Origin: JAUIIK01 sp963709995 | GTDB taxonomy: Bacteria > Chloroflexota > Chloroflexia > Thermomicrobiales > CFX8 | Reading direction: 5' to 3' | Length of the DNA: 64,000 nucleotides | Assembly (NCBI GenBank): GCA_963709995.1 | Contig: CAVPYN010000017.1 | Coordinates: forward strand, 186,001 to 250,000 | In this document: piece after piece, positions 10,234 through 19,582 of the stretch | Position numbering within the stretch: the stretch's first letter is position 1 | Layout of the letters: every line of letters starts with the position of its first letter | Made by a program: the position numbers and the translations under genes | The notes under the pieces: model-generated | What the model was told of the DNA's origin: nothing | Databases searched by the model: none | What the model saw: only the letters and a program-made list of their open reading frames with translations

Positions 10234-11263
10234 TTAGAAAATTTCACCATCCCGTATCAGCACAATGAAACCGGTCAGCAGAACGTTGAAGAGTACCAGT
10301 GGGAGCAGCACCTTCCAGGCAAGTCCCATCAGTTGATCGTAGCGAAATCTCGGAAGGGTGGCGCGCAGCCAGACGAAGAAGAACAGGAAGATGAACGTCT
10401 TGGGCAGTAGCCACCAGACGCCGTCCTTGATCGGCCCGTCGATCCCGCCGAGGAAAAGCGTCGCGGCGAGCAACGAGATGACGATGACCGCGATGAACTC
10501 GCCAAGGAAATAGAAGGACCAGCGGAAGCCGGAGTACTCGGTGTGGAACCCTCCGGTAAGTTCCGCTTCAGCTTCAGGAAGGTCGAACGGCGGTCGATTG
10601 GTCTCAGCGACGCCAGCGATCATGAAAAGCACGAAGGCCAGTGGCTGGGAAAAGATGTACCAGTTCGGAATGGCAAGACGCGAATAGATCCAACGAACGG
10701 CTTTGTTCGTCAACAATCTCGACGAGCGAAAGCGATCCGGCCAGCATGAACACGCCGACCAGAGACAAACCGAGAACGATCTCATAGGAGATTACCTGGG
10801 CAGCGGAGCGCAACGCACCGAGCAATGAATAGCGATTTGCAGAAGCATAGCCGCCGAGGATGATCCCGTAGGTGCCGATCGAACTGATGCCGATGATGAA
10901 GAGCGCGGCGACGCTAATGTCGGAAACCGCCAGGCTGATTTCCTGGCCGGCAATTGTCACCGTGTCGCCAAAAGGAATGAAGAGTGCGATCAGTGGCGCG
11001 GTCACAAACGTGATCAGCGGGGCAACCAGGAAGATACGCCGGTCGGCGTTCTCCGGAATGATGTCCTCTTTACCCAGGAGCTTGACACCGTCGGCAATCG
11101 GTTGGAGCAGCCCAAATGGGCCGGTCCGGTTCGGACCGATACGATCCTGCATCAGAGCCAGGACCCGCCGCTCGAACCAGGTCATGTACGCCATGCCGAT
11201 GAGCATGACGTTGAGAACGATGAATGCGGCGATGACGGTGATCCAGAAAGGCTGGTCGACCAT
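10234..11263 (-). CDS. nuoH: NADH-quinone oxidoreductase subunit H (one frameshift)
   Basis: Quinone-site membrane subunit of complex I (ND1 homologue). The first frame starts at ATG 11263 (MVDQPFWITVIAAFI) and carries YMTWFERRVLALMQDRIGPNR and GPFGLLQPIADGVKLLGKED, then ends near VEIVDEQSR. The second frame resumes with RWIYSRLAIPNWYIFSQPLA and AGVAETNRPPFDLPEAEAEL, a hallmark of the quinone cavity loop, and ends at IRDGEIF. The break falls near 10705-10712, where GTTCG on the coding strand with one T fewer gives R-R-W. The joined protein is about 343 aa, a normal length. An upstream in-frame start at 11299 would add 12 residues. This is the first gene of the H-J-K-L-M-N block, and its promoter should lie in 11264-11475. 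Confidence 0.9.
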
Positions 11264-11475
11264 CGTCGGAGACGGTTCCCCTCTACGTTCCCCGATCAAA
11301 CCAGCTTCCCCAAACTGGCCGGGCTGTAACCCGGGTCAGTGTACCGTACCTGACCGAAATCGTGACAGGTTGATCCTCTTTATTCAGCTGGTTGTCCTGT
11401 GCTAGCGTAACCTTCCCTGCCGCGTACCATACACATAAGTCGTGCAGGTCTTTGGATCAAGAGAGTCGGGATTCC

Positions 11476-11823
11476 ATGACAAGCACCAAAACAGGGATTC
11501 AGCAAAGCGCGCCAGAGTCGCCTCCTTCCAATCTCGCCCTGACACTCCAGTTTCTCGACTGGCTCGCGCATCAGCCCCGCAGCTATCAGCAAACAATGGA
11601 CGCCTGGCAGACGCACTGCCCACGTTTCACGATCTGGGAAGATGCCTATGACTTGGGGCTGGTACGTGTGCGACTGGCAAGCGGCAGCGGTGCGCTGCAA
11701 GTGGAGCTGACTGCTACCGGGCGCAACTTCATTGCGTCGCAGGCTGAATCCGCCAGCAACACCTCTTTCCGAAAACAGCGAGGGGAGATTGGTGGTTCAT
11801 GCTCCCGGCCATCGTCGGGGTGA
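11476..11823 (+). CDS. Small hypothetical protein, possible winged-helix-like fold
   Basis: A 115-aa protein encoded opposite to the nuo genes, between nuoD and nuoH. It starts at ATG 11476 (MTSTKTGIQQSAPES). After a 20-residue polar N-terminus it has a compact core LALTLQFLDWLAHQPRSY, QTMDAWQTHCPRFTIWEDA, and a beta-like ending GLVRVRLASGSGALQVELTA then TGRNF. The MDAW..HCPR..IWEDA..LGLV pattern resembles a small family I have seen in several phyla, but no function is known to me. The helix-helix-strand layout suggests a wHTH-type domain, which is inference. The upstream ORF start at 11392 would add 28 poorly conserved-looking residues. Its position splits the nuo cluster into two transcription units. 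Confidence 0.6.
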   Translation: MTSTKTGIQQSAPESPPSNLALTLQFLDWLAHQPRSYQQTMDAWQTHCPRFTIWEDAYDLGLVRVRLASGSGALQVELTATGRNFIASQAESASNTSFRKQRGEIGGSCSRPSSG

Positions 11824-11947
11824 ACCTTGTGTGCACCCGCGAACCTATGCCTGCTCGTGGCCGGACGAAGACGAGCATCGCCCCGAGGATATCCCCAGAT
11901 TTCGTCCTCTTCGGCGCTCAGTATGTTTGAGATCCGGTGTAATCGCC

Positions 11948-13190
11948 CTACCGGTCGACCGAGCCAAGGACGATGTCGATCGTGCCGATCAGGGCGACGG
12001 AGTCGGCCAGCATGGCCCCCTGGGCTATGTAGGGCAGCACCTGGAGGTTGACGAAGTCTGGCGTGCGGATACGCATACGGTAGGCATCGAGGTGCCGTCG
12101 GAGACGATGTAGTGGCCAAGTTCGCCCTTGGAGTGCTCGATGGCGCTGTAGACTTCGCCCTTCGGGGCGTTGAAGCCCTTGATCACCCAGACAAAGTGGC
12201 GCTGCATGTCCTCGGCGGTCCGCAGGACGGTGTCGTGCGGGGGGATGACGTAGTTGGAGTCGTTCGCCATGATCGGGCCATCGGTACGGCATCTGGTCGA
12301 GACACTGGCGGATGATCTTCAGCGTCTGGCGCAGTTCCTCCATGCGGACCAGATAGCGATCGTAGACATCGCCGTTGGTGCCGAGCGGCACTTCGAAATC
12401 GAGCCGGTCGTAGATCAGGTAGGGCTGTGCCTTGCGGATGTCATAGTTGATCCCGCTACCGCGCAGGCACGCGCCGGTGAGTCCGTAGTCGAATCGCCGC
12501 CTCGGGCTCGATGACGCCGACACCACGCGTCCGGGCAATCCAGATCGGATTCTCGGAGAGCAGATCCTCCCAGTCCTGCTGCGCGACCGGGAATTCCACC
12601 AGGAACTGCTCGATCTTCTCGATGGTCGGGGCCTTGATGTCGCGGGAGAATCCACCGATCTCCATCATGTTCGTCGTCAGACGCGCGCCACAGAACTCCT
12701 CGAAAATGTCGAGGATTTTCTCGCGCTCGATGAAGGTGTAGAGCGCCATCGAAAGCGCGCCAATATCGAGCGCGTGAGTCCCGAGCCAGACCATGTGCGC
12801 GGCGATCCGGCTGAGTTCGGCCATCAGCACACGGATGTACTGAGCCCGCTCCGGGGCGACGATCCCGCAGAGCTTTTCGACGGCCAGGATGTAGCCGAGG
12901 TTGTTCAACGGGGCGGCGGTGTAGTCTGTGCGATCAGTCCAGGGCGTGAACTGGCTGTAGCGCTTGTTTTCCCCGATCTTCTCAACACCCCGGTGAAGAT
13001 AGCCGATAATCGGATCGGCATGAACGATCGTCTCGCCGTCGAGCTTCAGCAGCAGCCTCATGACGCCATGCGTGGATGGATGTTGCGGCCCCATGTTGAG
13101 GACCATCTCGCGCCGCCCGCCGCCGAGATCACGCTCCTCGGTAACGTCCCAGGTTCCGAAACCGCTCGTTTCCTGCTCGGTCGTCGCCAT
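11948..13190 (-). CDS. nuoD: NADH-quinone oxidoreductase subunit D (three frameshifts)
   Basis: 49-kDa subunit of complex I, lining the quinone site together with NuoB. The full protein is about 414 aa after joining frames. Frame 1, from ATG 13190, contains the signature NMGPQHPSTHGVMRLLLKLD and ends at GVGVIEPEAAI. Frame 2 gives DYGLTGACLRGSGINYDIRK to RQCLDQMP. Frame 3 gives GPIMANDSNYVIPPHDTVL to LGHYIVSDGTS. The last part returns to frame 2: YRMRIRTPDFVNLQVLPYIA, ending DIVLGSVDR at 11948. The breaks are near 12496-12500, 12283-12290 and 12085-12095. Every segment is conserved, so either the assembly is faulty here or the gene is freshly broken. It starts 2 bases after the end of nuoC. 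Confidence 0.88.
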
Positions 13191-13192
13191 AA

Positions 13193-13900
13193 TTAGAGCC
13201 TCCGGAAGTCCTTGACTCGCGGCGCTGCGCCATCTTCAAAACCGGGCTCGACATACTGGCTGTAGCCGCGAATCGGATAGTCCTTACGCAGCGGGTGACC
13301 CTCGTCCCAGTCATCTGCCAGAAGCATCCGGCGCAGGTCGGGGTGTCCATCGAAAGTGATGCCGAACATGTCATACGTCTCACGTTCCAGCCAGCCGGCT
13401 GCCGCATACACGCTGGTAAGCGTCTCGATCGACTCACCATCCTCGATGCCAGCCTTGAGCCGTAAACGCCAGCGTTTCTTGATCGAGTAAAGCGTGGACA
13501 CAACATCAAAGCGCGGCAGCGCGCGCAGTTTCAGCATGTCGACCGCCGTCAGATCGGAGAGCATCCTGTAGGCAAGATCTGGGTCGTCTCGCAAGAGCAT
13601 GTGCGCGTCCACCCAAATTGAGGGTGCAAGCCGGATCGTCACTTCGTCTCGGAAGAAGACGATCTCCTCCACATCGTCGCCAAACGCAGCCACAAGCGCG
13701 ACGTAGGCAGGATGATCCATCTGCAGCGGTCCCCAGAAACCAGTCAACACAAGGGAAGGATGGATCCTGGCAATGCCGGTCTTGTCATGCGCCTGTTCGG
13801 TGAGCTGCTGCTCCGCGATCTCGGTGAGCCACGGGTTGTCTTTCTCAATTGAGGCAGTGTCGGGGGTCGCGGTTGGCAGCAATTCCTCGCGGTCAGCCAT
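13193..13900 (-). CDS. nuoC: NADH-quinone oxidoreductase subunit C
   Basis: 30-kDa peripheral-arm subunit of complex I, 235 aa, not fused to NuoD. The Complex1_30kDa domain occupies roughly residues 95-225. Its conserved block is WLERETYDMFGITFDGHPDL then RRMLLADDWDEGHPLRKDYP. The N-terminal 70 residues contain a segment resembling the usual linker, with an Asp/Glu-rich start. It begins at ATG 13900, 14 bases after nuoB, and ends 2 bases before nuoD. Intact. Confidence 0.95.
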   Translation of the reverse strand: MADREELLPTATPDTASIEKDNPWLTEIAEQQLTEQAHDKTGIARIHPSLVLTGFWGPLQMDHPAYVALVAAFGDDVEEIVFFRDEVTIRLAPSIWVDAHMLLRDDPDLAYRMLSDLTAVDMLKLRALPRFDVVSTLYSIKKRWRLRLKAGIEDGESIETLTSVYAAAGWLERETYDMFGITFDGHPDLRRMLLADDWDEGHPLRKDYPIRGYSQYVEPGFEDGAAPRVKDFRRL

Positions 13901-13914
13901 CGTGAATCTCGCTC

Positions 13915-14487
13915 CTAGCGTGCCGTGGCCGCGACGGGGCGTCCCATCGCCGCGCTCGTATCAGCCCGCTCCTTCTCACGCAGCTGTTCTGCGGCATCCC
14001 GTCCCTCTTTGCGCAGCACGCGGTCATATTTGATGACCTTGTTCTGAAGTTCGAGGACGCCGTAGTAGAGGGCTTCAGGAACCGGCGGGCAACCGGGGAC
14101 ATAGACGTCGACCGGGATCACCTGATCGACGCCCTGAACGACAGCGTAGGTATCAAATGGGCCGCCGATGTTGGCGCACGAGCCCATCGATATGACCCAC
14201 TTCGGCTCGGACATCTGGTCATAGAGCGTCCGCACGACCGGCGCCATCTTCTTGGTCACCGTGCCGGCGACGATCATGAGATCAGCCTGTCGAGGCGAAG
14301 CGCGGAACAACATGCCGAATCGCTCGCCCATGTCGAATCGCGGCTGCATCGCGGCGATCATCTCGATCGCGCAGCAGGCCAGGCCGAACTGGAGCCACCA
14401 CAAGCTCGAACGTCGCGCCCAGTTGAAGACCCAATCAACCGACGTTGTCAGGACATTCTCTTCGAATCGGTTTTCCATCAGACCCAT
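13915..14487 (-). CDS. nuoB: NADH-quinone oxidoreductase subunit B
   Basis: Complex I subunit that binds the terminal iron-sulfur cluster N2. All cluster cysteines are visible: the tandem CC in FGLACCAIEMIA, the Cys in VISMGSCANIGG, and the Cys in YVPGCPPVPEALYYG. The start is placed at ATG 14487 (MGLMENRFEENVLTTSVDW), which has GGGAG at a suitable distance. The longer frame to 14508 adds seven residues with no benefit. The C-terminal 30 residues (KYDRVLRKEGRDAAEQ and onward) are charged and extend past the core. The start overlaps the end of nuoA, so translation is coupled. Confidence 0.95.
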   Translation of the reverse strand: MGLMENRFEENVLTTSVDWVFNWARRSSLWWLQFGLACCAIEMIAAMQPRFDMGERFGMLFRASPRQADLMIVAGTVTKKMAPVVRTLYDQMSEPKWVISMGSCANIGGPFDTYAVVQGVDQVIPVDVYVPGCPPVPEALYYGVLELQNKVIKYDRVLRKEGRDAAEQLREKERADTSAAMGRPVAATAR

Positions 14488-14852
14488 TCGAGAGCTCCCT
14501 TTCTCCACTCGTAGGCGAGCCCGCCAAGCAGCAGGGCGATGAACACTACCGCCTGGATGTAGCCGTATAACCCCAGGGCATCAAATGCAACGGCCCATGG
14601 GAACAGGAAGATCGCCTCAATATCGAAGACGACAAAAAGGAGAGCCACAACATAGAAGCGTGGCGTATAGCGCTGCCGAGGCGGTTCAATGCCGGGAATG
14701 CCTGACTCGTACGGAGCCTGCTTTCGCGCATTGGGACGGTTCGGGCGAAATAGCGTGCCGAGGAGCAGGAGCGACCCACCCATGGCCACGGCAAGGATCA
14801 ATGCAACCCCGATGATCGCGTAACCTTCTAGCACGACTCGCTTCGCTCCCAT
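14478..14852 (-). CDS. nuoA: NADH-quinone oxidoreductase subunit A
   Basis: Small membrane subunit of complex I, 124 aa, first gene of the nuoABCD unit. Three transmembrane helices are visible. The conserved segments are KQAPYESGIPG and VALLFVVFDIEAIFLFPWAV, the latter with the conserved Asp and Glu. A GTG or ATG near 14852 starts MGAKRVVLEGYAIIGVAL. Upstream lies a 48-base gap to maf, which would have to hold the promoter if the unit is not read through from rlmD-maf on the same strand. Confidence 0.95.
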   Translation of the reverse strand: MGAKRVVLEGYAIIGVALILAVAMGGSLLLLGTLFRPNRPNARKQAPYESGIPGIEPPRQRYTPRFYVVALLFVVFDIEAIFLFPWAVAFDALGLYGYIQAVVFIALLLGGLAYEWRKGALEWV

Positions 14853-14900
14853 CTATCATCGTCGCCCGCGCTGGCGCAGCTTCGCGAAGAACTATAGCAC

Positions 14901-15539
14901 TCAGCCCCTGGCAAACAGTGGGCAGGACAGGCAGTACGGCAGGAGCCGGTATGGCTCGCTGACCGGCGCTGGAACTCCCGATTCCTGAAGCAGTTCAATC
15001 GCGACGGCCAGTGGCAATCCGACCACGTTACAGTAACAACCATCGAAGTGGGCGACCGGAACAAACTCCTGATCCTGGATTGCGTAGCCGCCGGCCTTGT
15101 CGAAAGGTGTTCCGCGTTGAATCGAATCGGCGATTTCATCGTCCGCGTACGGCCTCATCGTGACCCGCGTCGTCGTCGAGCCGACGCGCAACTGTCCCTG
15201 TTTGCTAACCACCGCGACACCGGTTGTCACCTCGTGTGCGCGTCCGCGCAACTCCTGCAACATCGCAATCGCCCCGGCCGCATCCTCAGGCTTTCCCAGC
15301 AAACGGCCATCCAGGCAAACGATCGTATCGGCGGCGAGAACCGGAGTGCCAGGATTCCGGCTAGCGACGACGCTGGCCTTGGCCCGTGCCAGTGCGCGAG
15401 CGAACGCCTCGGGGTTGTCTACAGATCCGGGCGCGGGCTCATCAATGTCAGCTGGAATGATGGTGAATTGCAGCCCAAGCATCTCAACGAATGCGCGTCG
15501 GCGTGGTGATCCCGATGCGAGAATAATTCGCGCCATCAT
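14901..15539 (-). CDS. maf: Maf-family nucleoside triphosphate pyrophosphatase
   Basis: House-cleaning pyrophosphatase that hydrolyses non-canonical or modified nucleoside triphosphates (dTTP/UTP or m7GTP type). The signature N-terminus LASGSPRRR, the catalytic segment VLAADTIVCLDGRLLGKP and the motif FDKAGGYAIQD are present. The length is about 212 aa, slightly long because of a tail after SEPYRLLPYC. The coding start is one of two ATGs at 15539 and 15536; a TTG sits just upstream. The ATG at 15539 overlaps the stop of rlmD (TGATG), so the two genes are coupled. Specificity between the YhdE and YceF subgroups cannot be decided by eye. Confidence 0.9.
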   Translation of the reverse strand: MMARIILASGSPRRRAFVEMLGLQFTIIPADIDEPAPGSVDNPEAFARALARAKASVVASRNPGTPVLAADTIVCLDGRLLGKPEDAAGAIAMLQELRGRAHEVTTGVAVVSKQGQLRVGSTTTRVTMRPYADDEIADSIQRGTPFDKAGGYAIQDQEFVPVAHFDGCYCNVVGLPLAVAIELLQESGVPAPVSEPYRLLPYCLSCPLFARG

Positions 15540-16744
15540 CAATCCGCAAGTTCGAGTGTGGAAACCGATTCGATGTGATATGTCTGCGGGAACATGTCGA
15601 CCGGCGTCACGTCCAGCAGGTTGTAGCCGCCATCAATCAACGTGCGCAGGTCTCGGGCCAGGGTAGAGGGATTACACGAAACATAGATCAACTTTGCTGG
15701 CCGGAACTTCAGCACGGCGCGAAGCGTTCGCTTGTGACATCCGGAGCGGGGTGGATCGAGAATAATCGCGTCCGGCGTTATGTCGAGCGTATCAAGCACG
15801 TGTTCGACTTTGCCCTGGTGATACTCGATGTTTTCGATTCCGGCGACGTTCTTCCTCGCGTCGATCACAGCCGACGCCGCCTCTTCGATCGCGATGACCG
15901 AGCGGGCATGCGGAGCCAGCAACAGGGCAAACGTGCCGACGCCAGCGTAAGCGTCAACCACCGTCTCTGTCCCGCCCAGGGACAATTTCTCGCGCACCAG
16001 TTGGATCAATGCCTCCGCCTGCTTCGTATTGGTCTGGAAGAATGATGGCGCCGAAACGGTGAAGCGAGCGCCAAGCAATTCCTCATCGTAGCCGGGCTGA
16101 CCAGACTCAATCGCAGTCGTCCGCTCACTCACATCAGGCTGGATGAACAGATCTCCCGTGTTCTCTCCCAGGCGAATAACGACCTGATGGAGCCCGGCAC
16201 CGTGTCCCTGGAGTTCTTTCAGCATTTGGTTGATGGCCGGGTTCATGATCATGCACTGATCAATTCTCAGAAACTCGCGCCCGCCCGGACCTCGGGTAAT
16301 GAAGCCGAGACTTCCATTTTCATCAGTCGAAAAACGCGCGTTGTTGCGATAGCTGTACGGGTTAGATGAGCCCACCATTGCCGAAACCGGCGGTGATTCG
16401 ATCTTTCCAATCCGGCGGAGTTGATCGTGAATGACATGTTGCTTGAGGCGTAGTTGCTCTTCATACTCGATGTGCTGCCACTGGCATCCCCCACACCTGC
16501 CGAAGTACGGGCATGGCGGTTCGACCCTGCTTCCGGCCGGGGAGAGAACGTCAATAACTCGCCCCTCCACGAAGTGCCGTTTCGTAGACTCGATCCGAAC
16601 GATGACTTCTTCCCCCGGGATGCCGTAATCAGCGAAGACGACGCGTCCATCGGCGCGCCCCAACGCTGCGCCCTCGAAGGCCATGTCATCCAGAGTCAGC
16701 TGAATCGTTTCTTGCCCGGTGCTTTCTGCAGTCTTTGTGCTCAT
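15539..16744 (-). CDS. rlmD: 23S rRNA (uracil-5-)-methyltransferase, RlmD/RumA family
   Basis: SAM-dependent enzyme that makes 5-methyluridine in 23S rRNA (or tRNA), 401 aa. An N-terminal TRAM RNA-binding domain covers residues 10-65. The 4Fe-4S ligands are C78, C84 and C87 in CPYFGRCGGCQW, with the fourth at C164 in RIDQCMI. The SAM site is DAYAGVGTFALLLA, around residue 268. The PPRSG segment follows, and the catalytic nucleophile is C357 in YVSCNPSTLARDL. In Gram-positive and Chloroflexota lineages one such enzyme often covers several sites, so the exact target (U747, U1939 or tRNA U54) is not assured. Operon with maf. Confidence 0.9.
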   Translation of the reverse strand: MSTKTAESTGQETIQLTLDDMAFEGAALGRADGRVVFADYGIPGEEVIVRIESTKRHFVEGRVIDVLSPAGSRVEPPCPYFGRCGGCQWQHIEYEEQLRLKQHVIHDQLRRIGKIESPPVSAMVGSSNPYSYRNNARFSTDENGSLGFITRGPGGREFLRIDQCMIMNPAINQMLKELQGHGAGLHQVVIRLGENTGDLFIQPDVSERTTAIESGQPGYDEELLGARFTVSAPSFFQTNTKQAEALIQLVREKLSLGGTETVVDAYAGVGTFALLLAPHARSVIAIEEAASAVIDARKNVAGIENIEYHQGKVEHVLDTLDITPDAIILDPPRSGCHKRTLRAVLKFRPAKLIYVSCNPSTLARDLRTLIDGGYNLLDVTPVDMFPQTYHIESVSTLELAD

Positions 16745-16846
16745 TACCTGTCAAGTGTATGCCGAGACGTCCGGCGTCTGCCAATCACGGCATGGCGCGT
16801 TCGGTTGCGGAAGTCACTTGGCCGCCAGTTAGTTTCACAGAGGAGA

Positions 16847-19582
16847 TCAGGCATCTCGTATTGCCAGCGAAACGGCGTCCCCAATGCTTACCAACGTGCC
16901 CGGCGCTGGCGTCTGGAAGTACACCTGACCAACCGAGACGATCGTGATATCGAGGCCCGGCGGCAGATCAGCCTGGGTGAGATAGACAACATCGCCAACC
17001 TCAAGACCACGAGATGACAGGGCAGCGATGGCTTGATTAAGCGAAAGGCCCTGCACGTTAGGAACTCGAGCCTGACCAGATCCCGGTGGACCACCCGAGT
17101 CCGTCGGCGATGGTGATGGCGACGGTGTCGGGGTCGGCGTCGGGAACGCTGTCGATGTTGGTCTTGCAGTGGCCGCCGGGCGCGAGGTTGCCGTCGGCGA
17201 CGCCGCTGGAATTCCGGTTGGTGTCGCGGTTGGTTCCACGGCGTTTTCAGCAACGCCGATGCCACCGTCCACCGCGCTGGCGTAGTCGATAAGCGCGGCC
17301 TGCGCTGCATCGGTAAATGATCCCGCATCCACGCTCACGGCGAACAGGGCAGCCTGCAACTCCTCCCACTCTCCGGCCGTCAGTTGATCACAGCGCACCG
17401 CAGGTCTAGCGTTCTGGTCCACCAGGACGGTCATCGACGAGTCAGCCGGACGCGCCAACCCTCCGGTTGACCGGCACACGTCAAGGCTGATCAATCCATC
17501 CGGCACTGAAAACGCGCGGGCGGGGGTCGTGCCGCGGGCTCCGGCGAGCGTCCCATCGAATGCTCCACTATGCGCGGCAACCATTACATCGTGAAAGATC
17601 GGGGCTGCGCCAACGGCCCCATCGAGCTCACGCAGGGGAAGATTGGAACTGTTGCCTACCCAGACGCCAACGACGAAATCCGGAGAGTAGCCAACGGTCC
17701 AATTGTCAAACCAGTCAAATGACGTTCCCGTCTTCACCGCAACCGGAATACCATTGAGCTCTGGAAATTCGAGCGGCCCCCCTTCCCCGTAGGCAGGCAA
17801 TCGCGCTTCGTCGTCGCTCAGAATATCGCTGATCAGGTAGGCAGTTTCTGGTCTGATAACCTGCTGGCCCTGATTTTCTCGAACTGCTTCGTCGAGGCTG
17901 AAAATCGATTCACCTCCACGGTCAATGATCTCGAGAATCGCATTTGGCATGACATAGCGGCCGCCATTCGCAAATGTGGCGTATGTACTGGTCAACTCCA
18001 GCGGTGAAACCTCGCCTGCCCCGAGGGCCAAGGCAAGTCCATAGAAATCCAGCCCGCGCCAGAGTCCGGTTCGAACGCCAAGCTGGTGTGCAAGGTCGAT
18101 CGTCGGGCCAATGCCAGCCATGTCAAGCGTCTTGACCGCCGGAACGTTGATCGAGCGGGCCAACGCCTCACGGGCAGAGACCGGGCCATAGTGCCGATGG
18201 GTAGTGTTCTGTGGAACGAACATGGGCGAAGGCGCCCCGGGCGTCGAATACTGAACTGGATAATCCAGGATGACTTGTGCCGGACTCCAACCCTGCTCGA
18301 AGGCGGACGCGTAGACGACCGGCATGAAGGCGGAGCCAGGTTGCCGCTCCGACGTCGCAACATTGAATTGACCGGAAATCGAGTCATCGAAGTAGTCGCT
18401 GGATCCAACCATGGCGACGATCTCGCTCGTGCCGGGTAGCATGGCAACGACCGCGCCATTGTTCGCGTCGAAAGCATCGAGTGTCTGGAGATGACTGGAA
18501 AGGGCACGCTCGGCTTCCTCCTGCAAGGCGAGATCGAGCGTTGTACGCACCGACAGCCCGCCGCGATAGACCAGTTCCGCGCCCAGCCGGGCCTCCAGAT
18601 CGCCGATAACGTAGTTCACCCAGTGTGGCGCGAGGATCTCCGCGCTCTGTCGGGGATAGATAACGAGAACTTCCTGCCAGGCCGCCTCGGCTTCCTGGCG
18701 GTTGATTGACCCGGCTTCCACCATCTGATCCAGCACATACCGCTGGCGTGCCTTTGCCGCGGCCAGGTTGACCGTCGGATCGTAGGCGCTTGGAGCCTGG
18801 GGGAGACCGGCGAGCAACGACGCTTCTGCAAGCGTCAACTCAGACGGAGCCTTGTCGAAATACGCCCTCGCGGCAGCGTCGATCCCGTATGCCCGATTAC
18901 CGTAATAGATCGTATTGAAGTACAGCTCGAGGATCTCGTCCTTGCTATACGCCTGGGTAAACTGCGTCGCAACGATAGCTTCGCGCAGCTTCCGGTCCAA
19001 CGATCGTTCATAGCCGATCGTGTCAGGATAGAGCTGCCGGACAAGCTGCTGGGTGATCGTCGATCCACCAGAGCGCCCGTCACCTGTCAGCGTGATATAT
19101 ACCCCGCGAATGATCGCGATTGGATCGATGCCGAAGTTGCTCCAAAATGTGCGATCTTCCGCGGCGATGGTGGCGTCCACCAACACCATGTTTTCTCCGT
19201 TTCCAGTGATGTCTTCAAGGGTGCTGTAGGTGCGGAACCCGGTAAGCGGATCATTGACTTCGTACAGTAGATTCCAATTGCGGTCGTAGATCCGGGTGGT
19301 TTCAAACTGACGCGCTTCGACCGCGCTCAATTCAGGGAGATCGGCGCTGAAATAGTTCCAGATAGACAGGCCGGCCACAATCGCCACCAGCAACATCGCG
19401 GCGAGCATCGAACCGGCAAAGACGACCGCGATCCCGAGCGTCCGGAAGAGCGTAATTCCCCGCCGCGCGGCGCGGTGCGACCGGGCAACACGTAACGACG
19501 CTAGCCGCGCCGCCCGAGACTGGCGCGACCCGCGTCTCGCAAGACCTCTTCGAGATGTTCGCCGGATTCGTCGCCGCACCAT
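16847..19582 (-). CDS. Class A penicillin-binding protein (PBP1A type) with C-terminal PASTA domain; SxxK lysine replaced
   Basis: Bifunctional peptidoglycan synthase of 911 aa. It has an Arg-rich cytosolic tail (1-42), a transmembrane helix (46-72) and a GT51 transglycosylase domain with the catalytic Glu in AAEDRTFW (E142) and GGSTITQQLVRQLY. The transpeptidase domain has SIN (477-479) and KTGT (617-620), then a Pro/Thr/Ser-rich linker (about 775-835) and one PASTA repeat (about 836-911). The usual SxxK is read as S417-A-F-M420: the codon at 18323-18325 is ATG where AAG is expected. The transpeptidase should be inactive if this is real. The gene stands alone, with 156 bases to the upstream neighbour. 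Confidence 0.92.
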   Translation of the reverse strand: MVRRRIRRTSRRGLARRGSRQSRAARLASLRVARSHRAARRGITLFRTLGIAVVFAGSMLAAMLLVAIVAGLSIWNYFSADLPELSAVEARQFETTRIYDRNWNLLYEVNDPLTGFRTYSTLEDITGNGENMVLVDATIAAEDRTFWSNFGIDPIAIIRGVYITLTGDGRSGGSTITQQLVRQLYPDTIGYERSLDRKLREAIVATQFTQAYSKDEILELYFNTIYYGNRAYGIDAAARAYFDKAPSELTLAEASLLAGLPQAPSAYDPTVNLAAAKARQRYVLDQMVEAGSINRQEAEAAWQEVLVIYPRQSAEILAPHWVNYVIGDLEARLGAELVYRGGLSVRTTLDLALQEEAERALSSHLQTLDAFDANNGAVVAMLPGTSEIVAMVGSSDYFDDSISGQFNVATSERQPGSAFMPVVYASAFEQGWSPAQVILDYPVQYSTPGAPSPMFVPQNTTHRHYGPVSAREALARSINVPAVKTLDMAGIGPTIDLAHQLGVRTGLWRGLDFYGLALALGAGEVSPLELTSTYATFANGGRYVMPNAILEIIDRGGESIFSLDEAVRENQGQQVIRPETAYLISDILSDDEARLPAYGEGGPLEFPELNGIPVAVKTGTSFDWFDNWTVGYSPDFVVGVWVGNSSNLPLRELDGAVGAAPIFHDVMVAAHSGAFDGTLAGARGTTPARAFSVPDGLISLDVCRSTGGLARPADSSMTVLVDQNARPAVRCDQLTAGEWEELQAALFAVSVDAGSFTDAAQAALIDYASAVDGGIGVAENAVEPTATPTGIPAASPTATSRPAATARPTSTAFPTPTPTPSPSPSPTDSGGPPGSGQARVPNVQGLSLNQAIAALSSRGLEVGDVVYLTQADLPPGLDITIVSVGQVYFQTPAPGTLVSIGDAVSLAIRDA

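Noticed and set aside
11264..11947. Possible nuoI between nuoD and nuoH
   Set aside because: No frame on either strand has the two CxxCxxCxxxC motifs of NuoI.
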